Below are positions 1 to 3,876 of a stretch of DNA of 5,960 nucleotides, in pieces (within the stretch, counting starts at the first letter, position 1; every line of letters begins with the position of its first letter). A model generated the notes under the pieces. It saw only the letters and a program-made list of their open reading frames with translations. It did not search any database and was not told the origin of the DNA. The translations under genes were made by a program, and so were the position numbers. Origin of the DNA: an uncultured Anaerolineaceae bacterium (GTDB lineage: Bacteria > Chloroflexota > Anaerolineae > Anaerolineales > Anaerolineaceae); contig CALCNO010000057.1 of assembly GCA_937897615.1 (NCBI GenBank), positions 1 through 5,960 on the forward strand, in the 5' to 3' direction.

Positions 1-59
1 CTATTCGCGAAGGTGGTCTGACGGTTGGTTCCGGCGTGATCACAAAAATCATTGCCTAA
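1..59 (+). CDS. tuf: Elongation factor Tu, C-terminal end (partial)
   Basis: Only the last 18 codons are present, read from position 3 and ending in TAA at 57-59. They encode IREGGLTVGSGVITKIIA. This matches the conserved end of EF-Tu domain III, typically REGG-TVG-GVVT-I, the GTPase that brings aminoacyl-tRNA to the ribosome in the cytoplasm. The position immediately before rpmG, tRNA-Trp, secE and nusG is a familiar bacterial arrangement and supports the call. The 5' part lies outside the window, so nothing can be said about promoter or start. No terminator separates it from rpmG, so the two are probably co-transcribed. Confidence 0.93.
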   Translation, partial: IREGGLTVGSGVITKIIA

Positions 60-71
60 AAGAAGGAGCGC

Positions 72-90
72 CGGTCAGAACGCTTGGCCG
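72..90 (+). promoter_or_regulatory. Hairpin between SD and start of rpmG
   Basis: A purine-rich SD-like stretch AGAAGGAG lies at 61-68, directly after the tuf stop. That is about 33 nt before the rpmG ATG, too far for normal use. Between them CGGTCA (72-77) pairs with TGGCCG (85-90), including one T-G wobble, with a 7-nt loop. Folding this hairpin would shorten the effective SD-to-ATG distance to about 14 nt. No better SD lies next to the ATG. A role in rpmG initiation is inference. Confidence 0.4.
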
Positions 91-101
91 CATGAAAGAC
101 T

Positions 102-272
102 ATGGCTTCAAAAAAGAAAGATGTTCGCCCAGTGATCACGTTTGCTTGCGGAGAATGCAAGGAGCGCAACTACACCTCCGAGAAGAACCGCCGCAACGAT
201 CCGGGCCGTATGGAAATTAATAAATATTGCCCGCGCTGCAAAAAGCACACCCTGCATCGCGAGACCAAGTAG
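102..272 (+). CDS. rpmG: 50S ribosomal protein L33
   Basis: The 56-residue protein begins MASKKKDVRPVIT and ends with TLHRETK. It is a small basic protein of the large ribosomal subunit, located near the E site. Length and sequence are typical of bacterial L33. Two CxxC pairs (C16/C19 and C43/C46) form the zinc-ribbon knuckles of the zinc-binding (C+) form of the protein; zinc-independent paralogues lack them. The stop is TAG at 270-272. The ATG at 102 is the only start giving the family N-terminus; the ATG at 92 is in another frame and gives no L33-like product. Initiation context is unusual, because the nearest good SD is about 30 nt upstream with a hairpin between. It lies 42 nt after tuf and before tRNA-Trp, as in many bacteria. 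Confidence 0.95.
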   Translation: MASKKKDVRPVITFACGECKERNYTSEKNRRNDPGRMEINKYCPRCKKHTLHRETK

Positions 273-281
273 TCTGTTTCG

Positions 282-313
282 CCGATAAGGCGGGAGTTTA
301 TCCCGCCTTACGG
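282..313 (+). terminator. Stable 13-bp hairpin before tRNA-Trp (terminator-like, no U tract)
   Basis: CCG (282-284) and TAAGGCGGGA (286-295) pair perfectly with TCCCGCCTTA (301-310) and CGG (311-313). A285 is bulged and the loop is GTTTA. The stem ends 5 nt before the tRNA. No T-run follows on either strand, so it is not a classical intrinsic terminator. It may be a pause or 3'-end-stabilising hairpin for the tuf-rpmG message, or a guide for tRNA 5' processing. The hairpin itself is certain; the role is inferred. Confidence 0.5.
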
Positions 314-318
314 TATAC

Positions 319-395
319 AGGCCAGTAGCTCAATTTGGCAGAGTGCCTGTCTCCAAAACAGGAGGTTGCGGGTTCGATTCCTGCCTGGCCTGCCA
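319..395 (+). tRNA. trnW: tRNA-Trp (anticodon CCA)
   Basis: A full cloverleaf can be drawn by eye. The 7-bp acceptor stem is AGGCCAG (319-325) with CTGGCCT (385-391). The D stem is GCTC (328-331) with GAGT (341-344). The anticodon stem is CCTGT (346-350) with ACAGG (358-362), around loop CTCCAAA, giving anticodon CCA at 353-355. The T arm is GCGGG/CCTGC around TTCGATT (368-384). Discriminator base G392 is followed by an encoded CCA at 393-395. G at the discriminator and CCA anticodon fit a bacterial tryptophan tRNA. It lies inside the rpmG-secE interval with no visible promoter of its own, so it is probably excised from a longer transcript. Confidence 0.97.
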
Positions 396-402
396 GGAAG
401 GC

Positions 403-427
403 GACGCCGTCGCAATGGCGGCGTTTT
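403..427 (+). terminator. Terminator-like hairpin between tRNA-Trp and secE
   Basis: GACGCCGTC (403-411) pairs with GGCGGCGTT (417-425). This gives nine pairs, including two G-T wobbles, around loop GCAAT. T424-T427 follow or overlap the stem base. The GC-rich stem and short T-run look like a weak intrinsic terminator or attenuator. Only 24 nt separate it from the secE start, leaving no room for a normal promoter after it, so at least partial readthrough is expected. Confidence 0.45.
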
Positions 428-451
428 AGCGCTAAGAAGAAGGAGTTTGAC

Positions 452-664
452 GTGGCTGATAGAACCGGAACTGCAAAAAAGGAAGGCCGCATCAAGCGCT
501 GGTGGCGTGAGACCATTGGCGAGCTGCGTAAAGTAAGCTGGCCTACCCCCAAGGAAGCCTGGCGATTGACCAAGATCGTCATCATGGTCATCGTTGTAAT
601 GGGCCTTCTCCTTGGTGGTCTTGACTTTGGCTTTACCAAGCTGATGGGATTGATTTTGGGATAA
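452..664 (+). CDS. secE: Preprotein translocase subunit SecE
   Basis: This is the small essential membrane subunit that clamps SecY in the Sec translocon of the inner membrane. The predicted protein has 70 residues, the usual size of the single-TM form. A basic cytoplasmic N-terminus is followed by an amphipathic helix with the SecE signature ELRKVSWPTPKEA (24-36), then one transmembrane helix at about 42-57 and a short hydrophobic tail. The start is GTG at 452, preceded by AAGAAGGAG at 436-444, a strong SD with good spacing. The reading frame stays open upstream to 335, but that extension would read through the tRNA and is rejected. The gene lies 31 nt before nusG, the classical secE-nusG pair. 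Confidence 0.95.
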   Translation: MADRTGTAKKEGRIKRWWRETIGELRKVSWPTPKEAWRLTKIVIMVIVVMGLLLGGLDFGFTKLMGLILG

Positions 665-691
665 TCCTGCTCCTTGGGGCAAGGATGGTGG
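664..691 (+). promoter_or_regulatory. Hairpin sequestering the nusG ribosome binding site
   Basis: TCCTTG (671-676) pairs perfectly with CAAGGA (680-685) around a GGG loop. The right arm contains the AAGGA that serves as the nusG SD (681-685). An alternative fold pairs ATCCT (664-668) with AGGAT (682-686) and also hides it. Both folds suggest that nusG translation depends on unfolding, for example by ribosomes finishing secE, whose stop is at 662-664. Pairing is seen directly; coupling is inference. Confidence 0.45.
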
Positions 692-695
692 ACTG

Positions 696-1379
696 ATGGA
701 CACGTTTGACGAGCAATACCAGGATGATATGGAAAATGCTGCACCGGCGGAAAATGATGCTGCTGGTGAGTTAAACGTTCCCGCTGAAGATATCCTGGAT
801 TCTGAGGTAGCCAGCAAGGGCACTGTTGAAGCTCCTGCCGATCTTCAGACCGGTACCGAGCGTTCGTGGTACGTGGTTCATTGTTATTCCGGTTATGAAA
901 ATAAAGTGCGCTACAACCTTGAGCAGCGCATTGAGACCATGGGCATGAAAGACCGCATTTTTGATGTGGTGATCCCTACCCAGGAAGAAATTGAAGTTAA
1001 GGAAGGCAAACGCCGCACGGTGGAGCGCCATGTCTTCCCCGGTTACGTGCTGGTAAATATGATCCTCACCGAGGAATCCTGGTATGTTGTGCGCAACACT
1101 CCGGGAGTCACGGGTTTTGTTGGCATGGGTAACGATCCCACGCCATTGCGCCCGGAGGAAGTGCAGCAGATCTTGCGCCGCATGGAAGCGGAAGCCCCGC
1201 ATGTCAAGGTGAGCTTTAAGGTGGGCGAGCGTGTGCGCATTGTGGACGGCCCCTTTAACGATTTCAGGGGCATTGTCTCTGAGATTGACATGGAAAAAAC
1301 CAAGGTGCGGGTGATGGTCAATTTCTTTGGCCGCGAAACACCCGTTGAACTTGACTTTTTGCAAGTAGAAAAATCGTAA
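696..1379 (+). CDS. nusG: Transcription termination/antitermination protein NusG
   Basis: NusG binds RNA polymerase at the clamp helices, promotes processive elongation, and links polymerase to Rho or the leading ribosome. This protein has 227 residues; the E. coli protein has about 181. The NGN domain runs from about residue 57 (SWYVVHCYSGYENKV) to about 164. It includes the conserved stretch around RHVFPGYVLV (111-120) and the NTPGVTGFVG segment (134-143). The C-terminal KOW domain (about 174-227) contains VGERVRIVDGPF and GIVSEID. The extra length is a 55-residue acidic, low-complexity N-terminal tail with 15 D/E and one K in residues 1-50. The ATG at 696 follows AAGGATGGTGG (681-691). A start at the internal ATG 729 would shorten the tail by 11 residues and cannot be ruled out. 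Confidence 0.95.
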   Translation: MDTFDEQYQDDMENAAPAENDAAGELNVPAEDILDSEVASKGTVEAPADLQTGTERSWYVVHCYSGYENKVRYNLEQRIETMGMKDRIFDVVIPTQEEIEVKEGKRRTVERHVFPGYVLVNMILTEESWYVVRNTPGVTGFVGMGNDPTPLRPEEVQQILRRMEAEAPHVKVSFKVGERVRIVDGPFNDFRGIVSEIDMEKTKVRVMVNFFGRETPVELDFLQVEKS

Positions 1380-1381
1380 GC

Positions 1382-1395
1382 TGGCCGCAAGGCCA
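1382..1395 (+). promoter_or_regulatory. GNRA-capped hairpin after nusG
   Basis: TGGCC (1382-1386) pairs with GGCCA (1391-1395) around loop GCAA, a GNRA tetraloop. It begins 2 nt after the nusG stop and is separated by 4 nt from the L1-like element before rplK. No T-run follows, so it is not a terminator. It may protect the nusG 3' end or form part of the larger leader. The role is unknown. Confidence 0.4.
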
Positions 1396-1399
1396 ATTC

Positions 1400-1436
1400 G
1401 GTGGGAGGGTGCTCTGAAAAGCCCCGCTATCACCAC
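1400..1436 (+). promoter_or_regulatory. Probable ribosomal protein L1 binding element, rplK leader
   Basis: GTGG (1401-1404) pairs with CCAC (1433-1436). An asymmetric internal loop has GA (1405-1406) on the left and GCTATCA (1426-1432) on the right. The apical stem is GGG (1407-1409) with CCC (1423-1425), then GCT (1411-1413) with AGC (1420-1422), with T1410 bulged. The left strand GGTGGGAGG (1400-1408) matches the well-known L1-binding stretch of 23S rRNA, which is closed by a ...ACCACC strand. In E. coli, L1 represses the L11-L1 operon through an rRNA-like site just before rplK, the position seen here. The element ends right before the rplK SD (AAAGGAG, 1437-1443). L1 binding is inferred. 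Confidence 0.65.
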
Positions 1437-1450
1437 AAAGGAGAGATAAA

Positions 1451-1876
1451 GTGGCAAAGAAATTTAAAGCAATCGTACGTTTGCAGATCTCGGCCGGAAA
1501 GGCCAACCCTGCGCCCCCAATCGGCCCCGCCCTGGCAGGGCATGGGATCAACATCATGGCATTCTGCAAGGAATACAATGCCCGCACGCAGAATCGCCCC
1601 GGCGAGATTATCCCCGCAGAAATCACCGTCTACACGGATGGTTCTTTCACCTTCGTGCTCAAGTCTCCCCCGGCATCCGTGCTGCTTAAAAAAGCTGCTG
1701 GCGTTGAGAGTGGCTCGAAGATCCCCAACCGTGAAAAGGTTGGCAAGGTCACACGTGCTCAGGTTCGCGAGATCGCGGAACTGAAGATGAAAGACATGAA
1801 CGCCATCGATATTGAAGGTGCCATGCGCCAGATCGAAGGCACCGCCCGCAACATGGGCATTACCGTAGAAAAATAG
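1451..1876 (+). CDS. rplK: 50S ribosomal protein L11
   Basis: L11 forms the GTPase-associated centre of the large subunit with 23S rRNA, at the base of the L10-L12 stalk. It takes part in factor-dependent GTP hydrolysis and in the stringent response. The protein has 141 residues, the normal length. The N-terminal domain carries the hallmark stretch AGKANPAPPIGPALAGHGIN (15-34) with its proline-rich helix, the thiostrepton-site region. The C-terminal rRNA-binding domain covers about 75-141 and includes KVGKVTRAQVREIAE. The start is GTG at 1451, preceded by AAAGGAGAGATAAA (1437-1450). The leader before it carries an L1-like RNA site, and the gene is followed after 48 nt by rplA, the standard L11-L1 pair. 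Confidence 0.97.
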   Translation: MAKKFKAIVRLQISAGKANPAPPIGPALAGHGINIMAFCKEYNARTQNRPGEIIPAEITVYTDGSFTFVLKSPPASVLLKKAAGVESGSKIPNREKVGKVTRAQVREIAELKMKDMNAIDIEGAMRQIEGTARNMGITVEK

Positions 1877-1879
1877 TTT

Positions 1880-1912
1880 GTGGGAGGGCGAACAAACGCC
1901 CGCTTGCACCAC
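1880..1912 (+). promoter_or_regulatory. Second probable L1 binding element, before rplA
   Basis: This has the same plan as the element before rplK. GTGG (1880-1883) pairs with CCAC (1909-1912). The internal loop is GA (1884-1885) against GCTTGCA (1902-1908). The apical stem is GGGCG (1886-1890) with CGCCC (1897-1901) around AACAAA. Stem and loop positions agree with the first copy, while the apical stem changes sequence and keeps pairing. That is what an RNA structure under selection would show. It ends just before the rplA SD (GAAGGAG, 1913-1919). Feedback repression of rplA by its product is inferred. Confidence 0.62.
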
Positions 1913-1924
1913 GAAGGAGATAAA

Positions 1925-2644
1925 ATGGCGAAACACGGAAAGAAATACCTGGAGGCTCTCTCCAAGGTGAATGTTGAACAAGCATACGACCCTAAAGCAG
2001 CGGTAACCTTAGCTAAGGAGACCTCGTATGCCAAGTTCAATGCCACCATTGAAGTACACATGCGCATGGGTTTGGACCCGCGCCAGGCAGATCAGCAGGT
2101 ACGCGATGTTGTAGTGCTCCCTCACGGGCTTGGCAAGACAGTGCGCGTACTGGTATTTGCCCAGGGCGAAGCTGCTACCAAAGCCCAGGAAGCCGGTGCT
2201 GACTATGTGGCAGATTCCGACGAAATGATTAACAAGATTGCAGCCGGCTGGACCGACTTTGACGTGGCTATTGCCACCCCGGATATGATGGGTAAGGCTG
2301 GTAAATTAGGCCGCGTGCTGGGCCCCCGCTCCCTCATGCCAAACCCCAAGGCTGGAACGGTTTGCTCTGCCGAAGACCTGCCGCGCGTGATCAATGAATC
2401 CAAGGCTGGCCGCGTGGAATTCCGCCTGGATAAAACCGCCAACATCCATGTCCCCATCGGCAAGTCCTCATTCACTGCCCAGCAGCTGTTTGAGAACTTT
2501 GCTGCTCTCATGGAAGCTATCAAAAAGGCCCGCCCGACCGGAGCCAAAGGTATTTACATTAAAAAGATCTCGATTGCTGCCACAATGGGCCCCGGTGTTA
2601 AGGTTGACCCATTACAGGCGACAACGATCTCTTTGTCTGAATAG
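1925..2644 (+). CDS. rplA: 50S ribosomal protein L1
   Basis: L1 builds the mobile L1 stalk of the large subunit, which helps release deacylated tRNA from the E site. It also acts as translational repressor of its own operon in many bacteria. The predicted protein has 239 residues, the normal length. Typical features are MAKHGKKYLEAL at the N-terminus, GLGKTVRVLVFA (68-79), the highly conserved loop GKLGRVLGPRSLMPNPKAGT (126-145), and IGKSSFTAQQLFENFAAL (178-195) near the end. At residue 136 the usual LGPRGLMPNPK reads LGPRSLMPNPK, a small deviation. The ATG at 1925 follows AAGGAGATAAA. The open frame from 1880 would begin inside the leader RNA element and is rejected. A promoter for the following pair overlaps the stop region. 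Confidence 0.97.
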   Translation: MAKHGKKYLEALSKVNVEQAYDPKAAVTLAKETSYAKFNATIEVHMRMGLDPRQADQQVRDVVVLPHGLGKTVRVLVFAQGEAATKAQEAGADYVADSDEMINKIAAGWTDFDVAIATPDMMGKAGKLGRVLGPRSLMPNPKAGTVCSAEDLPRVINESKAGRVEFRLDKTANIHVPIGKSSFTAQQLFENFAALMEAIKKARPTGAKGIYIKKISIAATMGPGVKVDPLQATTISLSE

Positions 2645-2653
2645 TGATATAAT
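2645..2653 (+). promoter_or_regulatory. Extended -10 promoter for rplJ-rplL
   Basis: TGATATAAT contains a perfect TATAAT hexamer (2648-2653) with the upstream TGN of an extended -10. It begins right after the rplA stop. No good -35 is seen at 16-18 bp, which is common for extended -10 promoters. TTGACC at 2604-2609 is too far away. The expected transcript start is near 2660, at the base of the first leader hairpin. A promoter for L10-L12 at this place is also known in E. coli. Confidence 0.6.
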
Positions 2654-2658
2654 TGCGC

Positions 2659-2683
2659 TCGCTGAGCGATTAAACCTCAGCGG
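2659..2683 (+). promoter_or_regulatory. 5' hairpin of the rplJ leader
   Basis: TCGCTGAG (2659-2666) pairs with CTCAGCGG (2676-2683), with one T-G wobble, around CGATTAAAC. It would form at the 5' end of a transcript from the extended -10 promoter and could protect it from decay. ACCTC in its loop and right arm (2674-2678) can alternatively pair with GAGGT (2727-2731) in the L10 element, so it may also compete in leader folding. That competition is inference. Confidence 0.45.
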
Positions 2684-2684
2684 T

Positions 2685-2732
2685 CACCGAAGAAAGCTGG
2701 TGCCTTTACAGGCTTAATTTCCCGCCGAGGTG
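2685..2732 (+). promoter_or_regulatory. L10 leader (ribosomal protein L10-L12 binding, kink-turn type)
   Basis: The stretch has the sequence hallmarks of bacterial L10 leaders: CACCGAAGAAAGC, a TGGTGCC...GGCTTAAT segment and CCGCCGAGGTG. CACC (2685-2688) pairs with GGTG (2729-2732). GCCT (2702-2705) pairs with AGGC (2710-2713) around TTAC. The purine-rich internal loop GAAGAAA (2689-2695) is where the kink-turn bound by the L10-(L12)n complex is expected. GC-GG (2696-2700) faces CC-GC (2721-2725) with one T-C mismatch. It stands just before rplJ, the regulated gene of this RNA family, and is followed by a terminator/antiterminator. Confidence 0.8.
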
Positions 2733-2779
2733 AAGACTTGAACGAAGTTACAGCCCTTTGTGGCTCTGAAAAGTCTTTG
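2731..2779 (+). promoter_or_regulatory. Antiterminator of the rplJ leader
   Basis: AAGACTT (2733-2739) is perfectly complementary to AAGTCTT (2771-2777), extendable by two G-T pairs to 2731 and 2779. The intervening segment holds a small AGCC/GGCT hairpin (2752-2755 with 2762-2765). This helix uses the left arm of the following terminator, so the two structures exclude each other. It abuts and partly overlaps the L10 element's closing strand (2729-2732). That suggests how L10 binding could favour the terminator. Confidence 0.55.
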
Positions 2780-2810
2780 CCTGGCGGTCCCAGACAAAGA
2801 CTTTTTATAT
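2769..2810 (+). terminator. Intrinsic terminator / attenuator before rplJ
   Basis: AAAAGTCTTTG (2769-2779) pairs perfectly with CAAAGACTTTT (2795-2805). The stem continues past one C-A mismatch with CTGG (2781-2784) and CCAG (2790-2793). The T-rich tract TTTTTATAT (2802-2810) follows. It lies between the L10 leader and the rplJ SD, so it controls entry of RNA polymerase into rplJ-rplL by attenuation. L10-dependent attenuation of this operon is established in B. subtilis. Confidence 0.8.
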
Positions 2811-2833
2811 TGTAGGAAAGGAGGTAATTTTCA

Positions 2834-3361
2834 TTGGCCTTTACTAAGAAACAAAAGGGTGAAATGACCACCCATTACGAAGAATGGTTACAGAAGAGCC
2901 AGGCAGTTTATGTGCTCGAGTATGTTGCCATGAATATGAAGGCGATCGATGACTTCCGTGCCAAAGCGCGTGAAAATGGTGGCGAGGTTCACCTCGTGAA
3001 GAACACCCTTTTCAACCGCGCCCTCAAAACACAGGGCTACCCGGATGCCGGGTTCCTTGAAGGCACTTCGCTGGTCGGTTTCGCTTTCAATGATGCCGCT
3101 GGCCTTGCCAAGACATTCAATGAAGTTCTTAAGACTTCAGAGACTATCAAGGTAAAAGGCGGTTTCCTGGGCAAAGAGTTGATCTCGGCAAAACAGGTTA
3201 AAGCTCTGGCTGACCTGCCCACTCTGCCGGTAATGCGCGCCACTTTGCTGGGCGTGCTCAACGCTCCTGCATCCAAACTTGTGCGCACCCTGGCGGAACC
3301 TGCTCGCTCACTTGCGGCAGTCGTCAAAGCACATTCGGAAAAGGCAGCCACCGCTGCCTGA
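2834..3361 (+). CDS. rplJ: 50S ribosomal protein L10
   Basis: L10 anchors the L7/L12 dimers to 23S rRNA and forms the base of the ribosomal stalk; bound to L12 it represses its own mRNA. It has 175 residues, a normal length. The N-terminal rRNA-binding domain shows KGEMTTHYEEWLQKSQAVYV and the conserved EVHLVKNTLFNRAL (51-64). A central segment reads FLEGTSLVGF (74-83). The C-terminal helix (about 135-170), alanine- and leucine-rich, binds L12 dimers. The start is TTG at 2834, given by the strong SD AAAGGAGGT (2817-2825) eight bases before it and by the MAFTKKQK N-terminus. The next ATG is ten codons in and has no SD. The gene is preceded by a full L10 attenuator. Confidence 0.95.
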   Translation: MAFTKKQKGEMTTHYEEWLQKSQAVYVLEYVAMNMKAIDDFRAKARENGGEVHLVKNTLFNRALKTQGYPDAGFLEGTSLVGFAFNDAAGLAKTFNEVLKTSETIKVKGGFLGKELISAKQVKALADLPTLPVMRATLLGVLNAPASKLVRTLAEPARSLAAVVKAHSEKAATAA

Positions 3362-3366
3362 GTTGC

Positions 3367-3383
3367 TCCAGCACCGTGCTGGG
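3367..3383 (+). promoter_or_regulatory. rplJ-rplL intergenic hairpin
   Basis: CCAGCA (3368-3373) pairs perfectly with TGCTGG (3377-3382) around CCG, plus a T-G pair at the base. No T-run follows. It stands 5 nt after the rplJ stop and 20 nt before the rplL SD. L7/L12 is needed in several copies per L10. An RNA-stabilising or processing element here would help raise rplL yield, but this is inference. Confidence 0.4.
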
Positions 3384-3418
3384 AATTAATGAATAAAATA
3401 ATCTAAGGAGATTTTGAA

Positions 3419-3796
3419 ATGTCTGATGTCGCAAAGTTAGTTGAAGAGTTGAGCAAACTCTCTGTTCTCGAAGCTGCCGAACTGGTGAAAGCTCTCGAGG
3501 AAAAATGGGGCGTTTCCGCCGCCGCGCCTGTTGCAGTTGCCGCTGGCCCTGTTGCCGCTGCCTCCGCCGAACCCGTTGAAGAAAAGACTGAGTTTGATGT
3601 CGTCCTCAAGGATGCCGGCCCCAAGAAGATCGAAGTCATCAAGGTCATCCGCACCCTCACTAACCTCGGCCTCGTGGAAGCCAAAGCCATGTCCGAGACT
3701 GCTGGCGCCAAAGTCCTCTCTGCAGTCGGCAAAGAAGCAGCTGCCGATGCCAAGAGCAAACTCGAAGCCGCCGGTGGCGTTGTCGAACTCGCTTAG
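3419..3796 (+). CDS. rplL: 50S ribosomal protein L7/L12
   Basis: This is the acidic stalk protein, present as dimers on L10, that recruits and stimulates translational GTPases. The 125 residues show the usual plan: an N-terminal dimerisation domain (1-33, LVEELSKLSVLEAAELVKAL), an alanine/proline/valine-rich flexible hinge (about 34-56), and a C-terminal factor-binding domain (57-125) with FDVVLKDAG and IEVIKVIRTLTNLGLVEAKA. The positions corresponding to E. coli I69, K70, R73 and K84 are kept (I74, K75, R78, K89). The usual TGLGLKEAKD reads TNLGLVEAKA, and the segment after it is divergent. The ATG at 3419 follows TAAGGAG (3404-3410). It is the last gene of the cluster; rpoB does not follow. 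Confidence 0.96.
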   Translation: MSDVAKLVEELSKLSVLEAAELVKALEEKWGVSAAAPVAVAAGPVAAASAEPVEEKTEFDVVLKDAGPKKIEVIKVIRTLTNLGLVEAKAMSETAGAKVLSAVGKEAAADAKSKLEAAGGVVELA

Positions 3797-3817
3797 TTCA
3801 AACAACTGCTAAAAACC

Positions 3818-3855
3818 AAACAAGGTTCAGGGAATACAATCCTGGACCTTGTTTT
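3818..3855. terminator. Bidirectional intrinsic terminator after rplL
   Basis: AAACAAGGTTCAGGG (3818-3832) pairs with TCCTGGACCTTGTTT (3840-3854), 15 pairs with two G-T wobbles, around AATACAA. On the + strand it continues with TTTTC and TTTC, ending the ribosomal protein transcript 22 nt after rplL. On the - strand the stem is followed by a T-rich run (TTTGGTTTTT), so it can also stop transcription of the convergent PHP gene. It is the strongest terminator in the window. Confidence 0.9.
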
Positions 3856-3876
3856 CTTTCCTCATCACTGCTCAAC

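Noticed and set aside
335..451. N-terminal extension of secE in an open frame from 335
   Set aside because: It reads through most of tRNA-Trp, gives no SecE-like residues, and a strong SD precedes the GTG at 452.
1351..1379. TTGACT near the nusG end as a promoter for rplK
   Set aside because: The hexamer at 17 bp spacing (TCGTAA) matches TATAAT poorly; the TTGAC is explained by coding sequence.
771..1457. Long minus-strand open frame opposite nusG, and similar frames opposite rplK, rplA, rplJ and rplL
   Set aside because: These overlap well-conserved ribosomal and NusG genes on the other strand, have no SD or recognisable domains, and are shadows of their codon use.
1880..1924. GTG start for rplA at 1880, giving 254 residues
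   Set aside because: The GTG is the first strand of the L1-like RNA stem and has no SD. ATG 1925 has a strong SD and gives the normal L1 N-terminus.
3394..3399. TAAAAT before rplL as a separate promoter
   Set aside because: No -35 at 16-18 bp. The AT-rich stretch is typical of a ribosome loading region.
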